64,000 nucleotides of DNA from Pollenia angustigena (GCA_930367215.1 OV884056.1:234165127-234229126), one strand, 5' to 3'. Positions 1 to 12,119 are shown, counted from the stretch's first letter. Program-made: numbers and translations. The notes: generated by a model from the sequence alone, not told the origin.

Positions 1-711
1 CACCAAATTTTATTGAAATCGGACACGATCGAGAAATTTACCGGTGAAATAAAATGGAAATGCTCTATATGAAGATTCAATAAAAAATAATGACAAAAAA
101 AAAAAAAAAAAAAAAATGTTATAAATTATTTTAAAATCTGTTAGGAAATCAGTTTGTATGGGGGCTATATAAAATTATAGACCGATTCGCCCCATTTTTA
201 ATAGGCGCCCTGTAGTTTGAGCACAAGGTAACATGGACAGCCAGCCAGGATGGACTCAGTATGTTGTAAATGGTTAGTCCGATTGGAAAAAATATCAAGA
301 ATGGTTTTCGAGCTTAAGTTTTGAATTTGGGGTCTTTACACATATCAGGAGGGTAGCCATAGTTTCTTAAATTAAGTCATCTGGGTATTACAACAATTAA
401 AACCGATCCAGAATTCTTAATTTTAGACCGATTTAAAAAAAATTAAATCTTCTATTCGAGTTCTTCAAACAAGTTATCGACATGCATAGTTTATCTCTAA
501 AATTTTTGACCAACCTTGCTTGGTCTTGTATGTTGCAAAAAGTTGTAAGACACAAATAAAAATTTGGAAAAAATCGTGAAAAAATCTTTTGTAACTAAAA
601 TGTTATATGCATTTGAGGTTAAAATTCTGAAAAGTAGTTTTTGTCAATTTTTAGCTGAATGTATTTTCATTCTTTTTTATTTAAAAAAAAAATTGTTAAG
701 TATAAAAAAAT
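1..711. repeat. Intronic AT-rich DNA with a muscoid interspersed-repeat fragment
   Basis: This is intron of the minus-strand FAM20-like gene. Around 121-360 the sequence contains a stretch (GCACAAGGTAACATGGACAG) followed by CCAGCC repeats. The same motif appears in reverse orientation near 25770-25810 (GGCTGTCCATGTAAACCTTG), so both belong to one dispersed repeat family common in large fly genomes. The rest is low-complexity A/T runs, including a poly-A run at 97-115. No coding signal was seen. Confidence 0.55.
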
Positions 712-1000
712 AAAAAAAAATATTTAAATTAAATCGCCATGTTAAAATGAAAACATTTATGGTGTTTTCTTTTCTACAAAAAAATTTAACATTTTATTTA
801 AAAAAAAATGCAATTTTGTAACTGTTTTTTAAAAATTTTGCTTTCGAAACGGGTGAGTTTTTTAGAATAAAACAAAATTTTTAAGAAACAGACAGCAAAC
901 TGCATTTTTTTTTAAATTAAATGTTAAATTTTTTTTATAGAAAAGAAAACACCATAAATGTTTTCATTTTAACATGGCGATTTAATTTAAATATTTTTTT
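712..1000. repeat. Long near-perfect palindrome (foldback MITE-like)
   Basis: The left arm begins near 712 with AAATTAAATCGCCATG and runs through GAAAACATTTATGGTG. The right arm (about 870-1000) is its reverse complement, ending CATGGCGATTTAATTT. The arms pair over about 100 bases and then with some mismatches almost to a short centre near 845-870. There is no coding capacity and no clear target duplication. It could be a foldback MITE or a local inverted duplication. Confidence 0.75.
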
Positions 1001-3362
1001 CAAAATATTTTTTAGAAAAAAAATATTTGATGATAAAGTTTGTAGGCAAGTTGAAAAAATTCGAAAATAATTTCCTCTTTTTGTTTAGGATTGTATGTTT
1101 TTCAAATTATTTTCAAAGTATTATCAAACGTTTGTCGCTTTAGAAGGGGATTTGAATATTTAAATTATTTTCAGTTTGATATCAAATCTTCGTGTTTGTT
1201 GGGCAGCAAGACAACATTACTAACACATTTAAATGCACTCATGCATTCATGTACATTAAGAAAATCAACACTTGAACACAATTGATATTTTCTGTTTTCG
1301 CTTGCAACAATGAATGTGGAATAATTGTCATTATTCTTTTTGGTTTATATATAAATTTTTTTCATACATATTTATTCAGAAAACCACCCCAGCTGACATT
1401 TATTAAAGTTTTATATGTAGTTCGTATAGCGCAGTTATTCCCAATGATACAAAAACACTTTCTTTTAATGTATGAAAAAAATTGCCGGTTAAGAAAAATC
1501 GTATAGAAAAGATTGATACACAAAATTTTTTCAAGAATTAAATATAAAAAATTGACCAAATCTTTAACATGACATCCCTTTTTGCAAACGATTTAATGCT
1601 TTGCAGGAAATGTTTTAAAATTTAAATTGGCTTTGGCTGATTTCAAATTAGACGATTTTCTTTATAGTCTGGATCATTTGCACACACAGGTACCCATAAG
1701 AGTGTATAACTCACTTAAAATTATACTCCCACTCATTTTTAAGGAGCCGGAGCTATCTAGCCTCTACTGCTGTAGTCATAATCCCATCAGCTTCTGTCGA
1801 ATAGCAACACACCTAGGGATCCCTCCACAAACCAAACTTTATCGCAGGACAAAGACCAGTCCTCCAACTGGACGTCACCCTACCCACGACTTTAGGTTCA
1901 AACTACGTGCAGCCCGAAAGTATCTCCTTATAAATGTTTCCTCTTCGTTGAACCCTTTTATGAGTGCTTACTTAAAAAAGGCATTTCTCCATCGGACGGT
2001 GAACGAGTAACTGAATAACAGCCTGCTTTCAGAAAAGCAAGGCTTCCGCAAAGACAATTGCACTGAAAGATAGGAAAAATTTCTGGCAAGAAGCATATTA
2101 ACGGAAACCTCAGCAAAAGCCACGCCGGTGCTTGCTTTACCGGGGGCTATTAACTCCTGTGGCACCATCAGTTAAGTACTAAGGTACAACTTCAAACCCA
2201 ATGAAGTCCATAGAGGCCCAAACAGCTCTGTCATTTGAATGTTTGCTGCATTCCAGATTGCATTCAGCTGCTTTAAAAATGTTTGAGATTCCGAAGTGAG
2301 ATGCATGTTACGCCCGCGGACTACTACCTTACAATCGAACTCAGAAAATTGCGGAAAGATTCTTAATATATACTTTTTAAATTTTAAACTTTAAAGGAGA
2401 TAATCCGGAAACTTGCCTGATTAAGAATATGAAACAGAACTACTTCATGAACCACAAAACTGTTGTCGACAGGGGCAGAGACGCTTGCGGGATAAACAAT
2501 GTGTCACGTAATGTTAAGTCAGGCAACATTTTGGCGTTTTTGTTTTATATGATTCGTAAAAATTTCTTAAACCGAATAGTTAAATTTGAATTTATGATTT
2601 AAACGCCAAATTATAGCTTGTAACCTGCAGCAAAAAACGTACGTTTAAGAGTTTTCGAAGGGACCTCAAAAAAAAAAACTTTCCCTGCAATTCAAAGCAA
2701 GTTTTGACAGAGTAGTAATACAAACCTTAAGGCTTATTGTCGGCAATTATCACTTCTCTCCCTAAATCAGTGTGGTGTGTCAACAAGAAATTATAAAAAT
2801 AATAAAAAAATTATTTTACAATTTGTCTTAATACTGTTAGCAAAAGTAAATTCTCATTAAAATACTGTTCCAGCAGCTACATTTTCTGTAGGCATCTGCC
2901 ATTACCAACTTAAATTACCAACTCTCTATAATTTATTATTTTGTATGTTATAAAATGAACGCAATGTATTTGTAGATTTATTGGATGCGCGGTAATACAC
3001 AAAATCAATACAATAAAATTGATGTGAAAACTATTTTATCCACAGATCCATATACATAAATTGTGGTATTTTTATGTGCACAACTTTTCATATAATTTCG
3101 TATAATAAGGAAGACAAAATTAAAAATGGTTAAACACGGCTAAATAAATGAAGCCATAAATAACTTAAAGTATGTAATTTTTTGACTTTATGAGTATCTT
3201 TTTTTGACCTCTCCTATAAGAAAGTAGCAAAGTTAATTGATAGAACTCAAAGTAAGCAATTTTATAGGCAATGTTAAATTAGGCTGCCAGGTACTTTTTT
3301 CCTTGTCCCAAAAAATAAAAAAAATCCCCAAATTAATAAACAAAACCTTAAAAAGTAAATAT
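1001..3362. other. Intron with an unidentified GC-richer degenerate block
   Basis: Most of this stretch is plain AT-rich intron. From about 1627 to 2520 base composition becomes clearly more balanced. A 127-residue open frame runs 1627-2010 (+), and a 66-residue frame runs 2168-1968 (-). Neither matches a family I recognise. The composition and isolated frames suggest a degraded retroelement or old insertion. Near 3285 a hAT-like terminus (GGCTGCCAGGTACTTTTTTC) may be present, but no partner end was found. Confidence 0.3.
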
Positions 3363-3365
3363 ATA

Positions 3366-3876
3366 CAGTCAAATCCCGATAAATCGTACCCCGATAAATC
3401 GTAATTCCCGATAATTCGTAATAAACTGTAAGTCTCTTGAAAAAATCTCGTTAATTCCTAAAATTTCCATACATTTCGGTCCCCTCGCTAATTCGTAATT
3501 TTTTTTTCAATTATAATCTTCTTTACCCCTTATAAATTGTAATTGTTTGCTATTTACCACTTATAATTCGTAGTAAAAACATGGAAAGAATGATTTTTTG
3601 CCGCTATTTTTTTTCGTTTGTTTTTTGCTTTTGCTTGTGTGTGTGTTTATTTTCTTAAGATCAGTTTGTTACATGAATAATTTTTATATATTTTATTTTT
3701 AACAATTGTTTTTTATGTTTTTTTTTATCGTTTTAGTAAATAAATTGCAAAACCCCGTTAATTCGTATTTATTTTATTTAAGCCCCGTTAAATCGTAACC
3801 CCGCTAAATCGAAAACCCCTATAATTCGTAAGAAATTGCCGGTCCCTTGCGATTACGAATTACCGGGATTCTACTG
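3366..3876. mobile_element. Non-autonomous pogo/Tigger-like element, TA target duplication
   Basis: The left end reads CAGTCAAATCCCGATAAATC and the right end, reversed, CAGTAGAATCCCGGTAATTC. TA lies on both outer sides (3364-3365 and 3877-3878). CAGT ends, AATCCCG-type termini and a TA duplication fit the pogo/Tigger branch of Tc1/mariner. The two subterminal regions carry several copies of a motif like CCCCGNTAAATCGTA, probably repeated transposase-binding sites. The interior is AT-rich with no open frame, so it is a 511-bp deletion derivative. Confidence 0.8.
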
Positions 3877-4392
3877 TATATTTTTTTTTTATCTGACCAA
3901 ATTTAAATTTTTTTTTAAATTATAATAAGAATTCCCTAAAAATCACAGAATTAAAATTTATAGTAAACAAATTTTTTTATTATTATTTTTGTAGCGTTTG
4001 GCTTCGGTATTTTTTTTTAATCCTTGTTCTGCGATACCAGTGAGGAATTACAAGCATAACAATATGCTGTTTTTGCAAACGAATGAGCCAATTTATAAAA
4101 TTTGGAGCTTGTTCAATCGGTTTAAGCCACTCTTAAATCAACAATAATACATATATCCGTCATTTATTTAATACTTCGATGCATCATAAGTACTTAACAA
4201 TAGCCTAGCATCCTTTTTCCCAAAATTTATTATATTGTCTTTCATGTTTACAAGACATATTTGCTTGAAAATGGTACTTAAAAATATCAAAAATTTTATG
4301 TTTTGTCAACGGTTTTAGAATAGTAACTTAGGTTTATTAAGTACCTTTTACACACTCCGCAAAAATGGTAACCGTTATTAGAACCCTCTACA

Positions 4393-5355
4393 CACACGCA
4401 GAGAAAAAACATGGTTGAAGTATAATTAAAAAAAAAACATATTAAGGGTCTTCATGATGTTGCTTAAAATTACCATTTGTGCAAATGGGTAAACTTGCGA
4501 GACTCGTTTCATGAAGATCCTTTTTAAATTTTGTGTAATTTTAAACAATTAATGTTTAAACAGAAACGTCAATAAAAAATATATTAAAAAAAAATAATCA
4601 AAAATATAATAAAAAACTTGGAATTTGTAAATTATAAATGAAATTTGTTTTTAAACATGCATAAAGAAAGCCAAAAGACTAATATGCTTATATTATTACA
4701 AGAATTTATTGTTTGTGATTTATTTACACTTGAAGTTTTCATTGAAAACGGCGGTAAGCATTAAAAAAATTTGTCTGTATAAATGCACAATTGAACTGCG
4801 AAAGTTTACGAGTCAAAATTGTTGGGCAAATTTAAGCAGTTTGTGTAAATGAATTCTCATACAATTTTTGACAGTTCATTTACGAGGACGTAAGAATGCA
4901 CAGTTTGCACAGTTTACGAGACTTATAAACGATATCATGAGGACCCTTATTATGTTCCCAGCAATGGCACCAAGCAAACTTTTGTTGTTTTTAACGAAAC
5001 TTTTTTCAAGATTGATAATATTTTGTTTCTATTTAACAATAAAGTGTTAACCTCCTTTGAAACTTCAAATATGGTTGAATTTAACAATGTAATGTTTTAA
5101 TAAAATAAAGCTACAACTATACAGATAAACATATTTTCGCTACCTTAACTTTATTATTATAACTGCAACCATATTATGGTTAAATATATCCATCCAAAAG
5201 ATATAACCATATTATGGTTGCCTCCAAACATGTTGTGGTTAATATTTAACCGGTTAATTAACAAAAATTTTATATAACCATTTTTAACATTTTCTGAAAA
5301 AATATTTTTTTCGGCGAGAAGTTTTTCTGAAAATTGCCGTGTGTTTGACCACACG
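4393..5355. mobile_element. Foldback-type repeat with (ACACACG)CAGAAAAA ends
   Basis: The left end reads ACACACGCAGAGAAAAAAC and the right end, reversed, ACACACGGCAATTTTCAGAAA, an imperfect inverted pair. The interior holds repeats of AACCATATTATGGTT (about 5165-5240), themselves palindromic, and a nested MITE at 4444-4948. No protein is encoded. The outer limits are approximate because no clean target duplication was found. Confidence 0.4.
4444..4948. mobile_element. Nested MITE with AAGGGTCNTCATGAT inverted ends
   Basis: The left end reads AAGGGTCTTCATGAT and the right end, reversed, AAGGGTCCTCATGAT. The trinucleotide ATT borders both ends. An extra inverted copy of the motif (TTTCATGAAGATCCTTT, about 4508) lies inside near the left end. 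A 60-residue frame at 4868-5050 overlaps it and looks like chance. The superfamily is not certain. Confidence 0.6.
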
Positions 5356-5579
5356 CGGGTACTGTTAAGTGTTTTGCAATCTTTTGTTGTGTACAAATTA
5401 TTTTAGTTATTTATGTTTTCTATGGTACGTACTCTTTGAACGTGTGGCGCGGTGTTGTAAATAAAATTGTTTTGTCTTTGTGGAACAATTGTATAGGTGT
5501 ATGTGGACGTTGCACTTCGCACACTTAAATATGGTGACTTTTGGTGTACACACAATGCAACGGCGACGTGGAAGCCTTC

Positions 5580-6750
5580 TACCCTTGAAAAGTTTTGTTG
5601 CTTATAATTATTGCCTGAATCCTCTGTTCGATTCCGTCTATTGCATCCTCCGACAAAAGCAGCAGAGACTTGGACACCGAGTTTTTGAAGTCAAACTGTG
5701 AGATAGGATTCGCGTTTCCACGAATTGACCATAGCGCTACCCATGCAAAAGACTTAGAACTGCTACTATCACTTTTTGGAACGAATGACGAAAGAGTAAT
5801 TGGCAACCCCATTGCCATGTTAATCCACGCCACCCATAAGCCCGTTGTAATTTTTGATGGCAAGGGGCTGTTGAACACGATCAGTTATCTTCTTCTCCTT
5901 GATGTATCGTTGCACTATTACTATTGGCTCGATTGCGTCATAACGAATTACCAGAAAGTTATTTCGTACACTCAAAATATTATGTAGTTAAATTCAAACG
6001 AAAATTAATTTTAAACATATTAAAATTCATTTAGAAAACGGACCATTTGTAACAAATGATTTGTACAGTAATTTTTTAAATTTTTATTTATTGAACAGCA
6101 TATTCGTTAAAATTGAATAGTTTTTACTTTAAAAAAATATATTTTAACCGACAAAATCAAACTTCATAACAAAATATATACGAAAAAACATTATTTTTTG
6201 GTAGTTTGTTTTTTTGAATAACAAACATAAATGTAAAAAATAAAATTATATGTAAAATAACTATATTTTTATTAAATTTTAACAGTACGGAAAACGAATT
6301 TATTAACCCACAATCAGTTACTGTAATAATTTTATGAGTGTATATCGAATGCATAGTCGGTATTGTACTTTTTCAAGGCTTTTTTTTTACCAATTTTTGA
6401 AGGGGCGCCGGTACCCTGATTTGGTCGAACAGTGCCGCTTGCGCGGAATCCTCTCCCTTTCAACAAGTACAGCAAGTAATGGGAGTTAAAAAAAATTATC
6501 AAACTAGAAGGTGCGTTGCATTTGATGCTCACAATGTGATAATTATGACGGATGCATCTAGGCCAAAACTCTTATTGAAAATACCGGATGCACGAGTATG
6601 GGACAAACTGAAACATGTAGCCAATGTTCAAGGAAATCGTCCACAGTTTATATCCGAAACGGATTGTTTTTCACGTATGCGAATCACCGACAGTATTATC
6701 GGGGGACAAATATGTTCATGTTCATCATCGCTCCAGTAGGGTACTCTTCG
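5580..6750 (-). pseudogene. piggyBac-family transposase remnant
   Basis: Reading the minus strand from about 6750 to 5580 with frameshifts and stops gives the order of a piggyBac transposase. First comes an NIGYMFQF-like strand. Then LLYLLKGRGFRASGTVRPNQ follows, matching the family's 'LL..L..RG..ATGTVR.NR' block. Beyond a MITE insertion there is IEPIVIVQRYIKEKK and then NYNGLMGGVD, whose aspartate is the third catalytic residue of piggyBac enzymes, followed at once by a stop. A SQFDF-type helix closes the readable part. The family normally is about 550-600 residues; here only the C-terminal two thirds is readable and it is dead. No flanking TTAA/CCC ends were identified for this copy. Confidence 0.8.
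5969..6340. mobile_element. CACT-ended MITE, copy 1 (inside the piggyBac remnant)
   Basis: The ends read CACTCAAAATATTATG (left) and, reversed, CACTCATAAAATTATT (right). It interrupts the piggyBac coding sequence between the RG..GT+R block and the IEP block. TA lies on both outer sides (5967-5968, 6341-6342). It is 372 bp and non-coding. It is about 85-90% alike to copy 2 at 7109-7493 and to the split copy 3 at 31799-33267. Confidence 0.85.
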
Positions 6751-7108
6751 CGTGACATTTTAGCCAATCTGACTCTTAGTTACAAAACAAATTACATAAT
6801 TTCAAATCAGAAGAATAAGTATTATGAACAATTGAAAAAAAAAACAACATAAAATGCAGTCACACAAAGAAAATATAAGAAAATATCTATCAAATCAATC
6901 TCAATATCAGTAGAAGAGAACTGCAAAATCACTATTTTTCTTGATTTATTCATACGCTGAAATTTACATTCACTCTTTGCCTGCAAAACAAAGTTTAACG
7001 TTGGTAATTTTTACATTGTTTCGTACACATTTGATTTTTGCATGTGTGCGTTTTTTATTGAAAGTGCTTTGTTTGCATTTTTGCTGCGCACGCAATACAA
7101 CTTATTTG

Positions 7109-7493
7109 CACTCAAAATATTATGTAGTTAAATTCAAACGAAAATTCATTTGAAACAAATTAAAATTCATTTAAAAAACGGATCATTTACATTTCATTTA
7201 AAACAAATGATTTTTTCAGTCATTTTTAAGTTTTTTATTTATTGAACATCATATTCGTTAAAATTGAATAGTTTTTACTTTTAAAAAATATATTTTAACC
7301 GATAAAAATCAAACAAATTAACAAAAAAAAAATACGGAAAACATTATTTTTTGGTAGTTTGTTTTTTAAATAACAAACATAAATGTTGAAAAATAAATTT
7401 ATTCGTAAAATAACTATATTTTTATTCAATTTTAACGGTACCGAAAACGAATTTAATAACCTACAATCAGTTACTGTAATAATTTTATGAGTG
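7109..7493. mobile_element. CACT-ended MITE, copy 2
   Basis: This copy has the same orientation and the same termini (CACTCAAAATATTATG; reversed right end CACTCATAAAATTATT) as copy 1. TG is duplicated at its borders (7107-7108, 7494-7495). It is non-coding, 385 bp. Confidence 0.85.
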
Positions 7494-7780
7494 TGTGTAA
7501 AGTCAAAAGGAACACATTCTTATACTTTTACATTCAAGTAGTCATTGTCCACTCGCTTTGTTAACATTAACAACAATAACAACAATAAACCACTCGATGA
7601 GACGCTTTGTTAAAATTAACAACAATAAAAACAACAATAACAAGAGTACATTGTACATACAGAACTACTGAACTTTTTAAGATGATAAAAAAAAGTCTTC
7701 TGTTTCTATGGAATTTGTTTGTACCTACATATGTATGTGTGTTTAGTTTCATTTAATTTTTTTTTTCTTGTACTACATAG
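7494..7780. repeat. Short tandem repeat of AACAACAATAA type
   Basis: A unit of about 53 bases, beginning CGCTTTGTTAAMATTAACAA, is present twice (about 7555 and 7608). It is filled with AACAATAAC triplet repeats. The remainder of the stretch is AT-rich intron without a gene. Confidence 0.6.
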
Positions 7781-7899
7781 TTGAAAAATTCAGTACTTTG
7801 GTACTTTTTCATATCTTGGTGCTTTTTCAATTTTTCCTTAGTGCCTTTAGTGCTTTTTACAACTTTTACTTTTTTTCTACCATTTTTTAAAACTACGAT

Positions 7900-8124
7900 T
7901 ATAAAGAGAATGATTTGGGGTATAATTTTGAGAAGGCTTGTAAAGATCTTAAGATTTCAAATGATAAAAAAGTGATAAAAGAAAGTTACATTCGTTTAAC
8001 CAAAAACTTTATTTACGAGGTTAGAGCTAGGCTGCCTAGCAATTTGGAAATTTTGCGAAACGTTGCACTTTTTAGCGTTGACAACATGTTTAGTAATCGT
8101 AATAAAAACGATGTATTTCGGTAA
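7900..8124 (+). pseudogene. hAT-type transposase fragment
   Basis: The open frame encodes ..FEKACKDLKISND.. followed by a helix with RARLPSNLEILRNVALFSVD and a stop about 10 codons later. The 'RLPxNxxxLRxxxLFSV' pattern is characteristic of a central helix-rich part of hAT transposases, as I recall the family. It is only about 70 residues long. Just upstream (about 7770-7870) a GTACTTTTTC-rich stretch may be the element's left end. It is a relic. The function call is from motif resemblance only. Confidence 0.55.
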
Positions 8125-8791
8125 ACATTTTGTAGACACATGTAGACACTGTTTCAAAAATAGAATATGGCTTGGAAAATATGAGGAATTGCTAAAAACA
8201 TGCAGTCGGAAACCGCACAAAACAACGCAAAGACTTTAAAAACAAAAAAAAAAAAAAAAACGTAGCTTGGTATATGCAAAGTGTTAAATAAACTAAAAAC
8301 AACTGACAGAAAATACTTTTATAACGAGCGTTGTGTAACCTGCCATTTTTCATGCGCTTTAGTTTTCCATGTGTTGTGCACTTCTTCCGCTAGTGCTATT
8401 GAAAAAAGGTTTGACTAAGTATCAGAATGCAAACATACATGTTTTTTCTATTTTACACCTTATGTGTGTTCTTTATTCAGAAGCATACATATGTTAAAAG
8501 TTGTTTTATTCAACTTTGCACGATTTTAACTTAGATTTACTTAAACGATAAGACATAAGTATGTTTATTGAAATATATGCTGTCCTTCAGTTTTATAAAC
8601 AATGGTCGGTCATTACAAATTTATGGTAATTGCAACAGGCCAGATTTTTTCGAGTTACGAAAATCGAGCTCGCACTGTATTACTTTAAAACTGTTTTATG
8701 GCCAATTTAAACTCCAAATGATTTGGATGATATTATTTTTTTTGAACATAATAATAATACATTTATGTTTATATACAAAAGTTAATATATT

Positions 8792-8894
8792 TAATCACCC
8801 CGAATAAAAATTCCTTGGGAGTTTTTTCCCTTTTCCCATTTTTACAATTGAATTGAACTCCCAAGGAATTTTGATTCACGATAGGGGTGATTAT
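8792..8894. repeat. Small inverted-repeat element (AATCACCCC ends)
   Basis: AATCACCCC, then ATTCCTTGGGAGTT, on the left pair with AACTCCCAAGGAATTTT, then GGGGTGATT, on the right, around a short T/C-rich centre. It is about 100 bp and non-coding, probably a tiny MITE. Confidence 0.6.
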
Positions 8895-9902
8895 ATAATC
8901 TGAAATGAAAATAGTCCCCATCAACGTCGTCGCCTTTTTTTGAATTTTGGAGGTATATGTTTCGTGTATATGTTCCGTATTCTAGCGGATCTTTTAGAAA
9001 TAGCATTTCAGAACTGAATATATTTAAATTTCTTGGAAAAATATAGCCAATTTCAAGAACGAAACTATTGTTTACTAACTAACTATTGTTTACAATGTGT
9101 GGAACATTGCTTTTGGTATTATATCGATACCACATTTCAGACCATCAATTGAACGCACATTTTTATATGCGAAATGATGTAAAAAGCAAAGGAAGAAATC
9201 GTTTACACGTAGCAACTTAAGTTTGATAAAAACTAAAATGCTAGATGGGTAGTAATACGCATGCGCAATTAAGAAGTAACCAGAAAATGTCTTGCTTGCA
9301 TAAAAAAGTACTTAACGCAGCTCCAAAAAAGACTATTATCTCCAGTATTTGAAAATAAACATTATATATGTTTTGTTATTTAATGTCCGGTACAGTAGAA
9401 ATATGGAAAACACAAACGCTAAAGGAGTTTGTTTAGTCAATACCTTTAAAAAACATTTCTCGGTTTGTGATCTTCGAACACAATAAAAATACTGTACTTA
9501 TCCAACTCAACATAAAAATAAGAACATTTGAGTAAAAAACTAAATACATTGGTTATGTGTTTTTTATGAGGACTTAAAAAAACTGCAGTCGAGACAACAA
9601 ACTGTCGAACAAAAAACGAAAATTTGTGGACATTTTGAGTTGGTTTGAAAGCGCCTGCTTATATTTAATGAATCGGAAGTAAAAGCAACAGTTTTTTTCC
9701 AATAACAAATAACGAAGTGGAAGATATGACAGTTTTTCCACTTTGACTGCAGTTTTTTTACAGCAATACCAGTAAGAAGATTTGTTAAAATTTTTGGTTT
9801 GCAGATTCCCTTATCAATGTAAAAAAAAAACACACCAAATAACATTAAAATAAAATGTATGAATACAGAATCACTACAATTGCTATATTTTATAACGTTG
9901 TT

Positions 9903-10047
9903 ACTTTCGTAAAAACTGTTATGAACGGTAATAAGGGTTGTATCTAATACACAAACTAAATAGGAAGATATCGTTGCTAGGTGCGTGTACCGTACGCTAA
10001 ATAATGTGCTACATATTTATATTCGAACATTGATTACCGCACCATCA
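9903..10047 (+). repeat. Dispersed repeat family X, copy 1
   Basis: The run from ATGAACGGTAATAAGG, through AGATATCGTTGCTAGGTG, to TTCGAACATTG is repeated in diverged form at 16480-16612 in the same orientation. No termini or coding sequence were identified; it may be an LTR or MITE fragment. Confidence 0.5.
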
Positions 10048-10465
10048 AATATAGCTGGGGTAAGATATGAAACAAATTTATCATTTATTTATGCAACATA
10101 TTAAGAAAAACTTTTCACATTTTTGCATATAAATTTTTCAATGGACCAATAACCAGAGCGTATAGTAGTATACATGAAACACTTTGGTCAGAAAAAAATT
10201 TTTAACAATCGTTTTGTCTTATGCAAAATAAAATTTATTTAGTAATATTGTTTTGTTTTGCGATGTTATTTGCTAACTTAAATATGTTTAACTTGTGTTG
10301 CGGTAAACTAAAAAGTTAATTCTTACAAAAGTTTTGCAAATAAATTTCAATTAAATTAGTTTATGTTCATTTAATTGCGGTATTAAAGATGGTGCAGAGA
10401 GAAATGCAAATGGGGCAACATTCGAAATATTAAACAGATGTAAAATACAAATAATTTTTCTCTCC

Positions 10466-10623
10466 TCACGCCTCCGTCTACGTTGTGAAAGTTGGTAGTG
10501 TGCTAGTCTATCGGTTCAAGAGTTGCGGGTTCGTTTCCCGCTGGAGACTCTGGTCTGGTTAACTATAACGGGCTAAAGGCCTAAGTTACGATTGTATTTG
10601 TAACATATAACAAATAAATAAAG
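10466..10623 (+). repeat. tRNA-derived SINE
   Basis: The T-arm is perfect: GCGGG, loop TTCGTTT, CCCGC at 10525-10541, which also forms an RNA polymerase III B-box. About 35 bases upstream GTTGGTAGTGTGCTAG resembles an A-box/D-arm. The body runs on through GGCCTAAGTTACGATTGT into an ATAACAAATAAATAAA tail. No cloverleaf acceptor stem closes, so it is a SINE head and not a tRNA gene. Confidence 0.65.
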
Positions 10624-10968
10624 GTCACCTTGTCCTCATTAAAATGTCCCTCCTTTTATGTTATAGGTTATGGAGAACTAGCAGGTAGCTTTAAACATAG
10701 TTTTTTCTGCAGGTCTTCCGAAATATGTCTTTCATCTTCATCTTCATCTTCAGTTTCTAAATTTATATATTATATACTGAAAACATTTTCAAATTTATAC
10801 TTATGTAAATTCATATTTACTTTTTTTTTTTGCTTATTAACATGTATGCTATTTGTGCACATACATACAACACATGCATAATAAAACTTCAGTGATTTTA
10901 TTCTTTCATGAATTGTATAAATTAATTCATGTTTTTTTTAATTTCATTTTCTTATTACTTTGTTTCTA

Positions 10969-11149
10969 TACCCTTCACCACAGGTATATGTATACCGTAT
11001 ACGTTTGTCATTTCATTTCTACAATATTGATCCTAGACCCTACATCTTACCGACTTCTAATAGCGAAAATAAATTGTATTTTTTGTCTACATTATACCCC
11101 TTTGAAATATTATTAATTTGTTTTTAGTGTAAGTGCGCTTTGACAGTCA
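10969..11149. repeat. Fragment of muscoid 'TATACCC..CACCAC' interspersed repeat
   Basis: TATACCCTTCACCACAGG at about 10969 matches the terminus style of the repeat at 25628-25915 (TATACCACCACCAC). The fragment is short and has no coding content. Confidence 0.4.
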
Positions 11150-11379
11150 CGCTCTTATCGTGTAAAACTCAATGCAACGCCAAAGAATTAGATTGAAAGC
11201 AAAAACAGTCATAAATATTTTGTTGTTGTTTTCTACAGAAATTCACGCTGTAAATCTTGTGGTACAAGGTACATGAATTTCTGTAGAAAGCAACAACAAA
11301 ATTACAAAATATGTATGACTTTGTTTTTGCGTTCAATGTAATTCTTTGGCATTGCGTTGCGTTTTACATGATAGGGGCC
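11150..11379. mobile_element. PIF/Harbinger-type MITE, copy 1 (AAAACGCAACGC family)
   Basis: The inverted ends contain GTGTAAAACTCAATGCAACG on the left and the reverse of GCGTTGCGTTTTACATGATA on the right. Internally, TTTTCTACAGAAATTCA and TGAATTTCTGTAGAAA pair. The right end GGGGCC is followed by TAA. The same family recurs at 47915-48260 and, with a perfect TTA duplication, at 58344-58609. Confidence 0.75.
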
Positions 11380-12119
11380 TAAATTTTGTTAAATTTTGAA
11401 AATCACAACAACAATAGCATTGTATTGCAGAAAAGCATATTACTGTATTTTATCGACTTTAAAGTTCGTAAAAATAGTGTCGGAAGCATCCATGAGTCTA
11501 TGCGATTAACAAATCAAGAGAAGGGTTAATATAGATGCCCAGATTTAAACAAGATTTTGTGACCAAAAAATGGTTTTATTGTTTAATGTTGTACTAGCAT
11601 ATTTTTATGCCAAAGTTTATTTTTCTAGGTATAATCTTGTTTAAATTCTAGCATTTAACCCGCTACTTTAGTAGAACCAAAAAGCTAAAGAAAAATATAA
11701 AATTTCCCGTATTTCCTTTTTTGGGTACTATATTTTTCCCCCATTAAAGTATCAAAAATTTCAGTATTGTAGTGGCAGCCCATAAATAAGTACGAATATA
11801 TCAACGATTTTCACCCCTTAAATGCTCGAATTTTGAAAAAGTACCAAATTCGTATACGTATTTTTTTGATAAGTTTCGAATGTTGTATTAACTTTGTTTC
11901 TATGTTTATTGGTTCAAAAGATAGATGGTGTGGCAAAAAGTACTAAAATGCAGATTTTACCCGTTTACTCTCTAATAGGGCAGAATTTCAAAAAAGTACC
12001 AGACACTTATCCGCTTATTTTTCTAAAGAACAACGATAAGTATTACATTTATTTTGCATCTCTTTTAGTTTTGGCGATATAAGGCTTCCGAATTTTACCT
12101 TTTTTACCCCCTTAACATT

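Noticed and set aside
1627..2168. 127-residue frame and an RT-like phrase (EKQGFRKDNCT) in another frame
   Set aside because: Only one short phrase resembles non-LTR reverse transcriptases. Flanking residues do not support it, so I kept the block as unidentified.
10466..10545. tRNA gene
   Set aside because: The T-arm is perfect but no acceptor stem closes and a SINE body with an A-rich tail follows.
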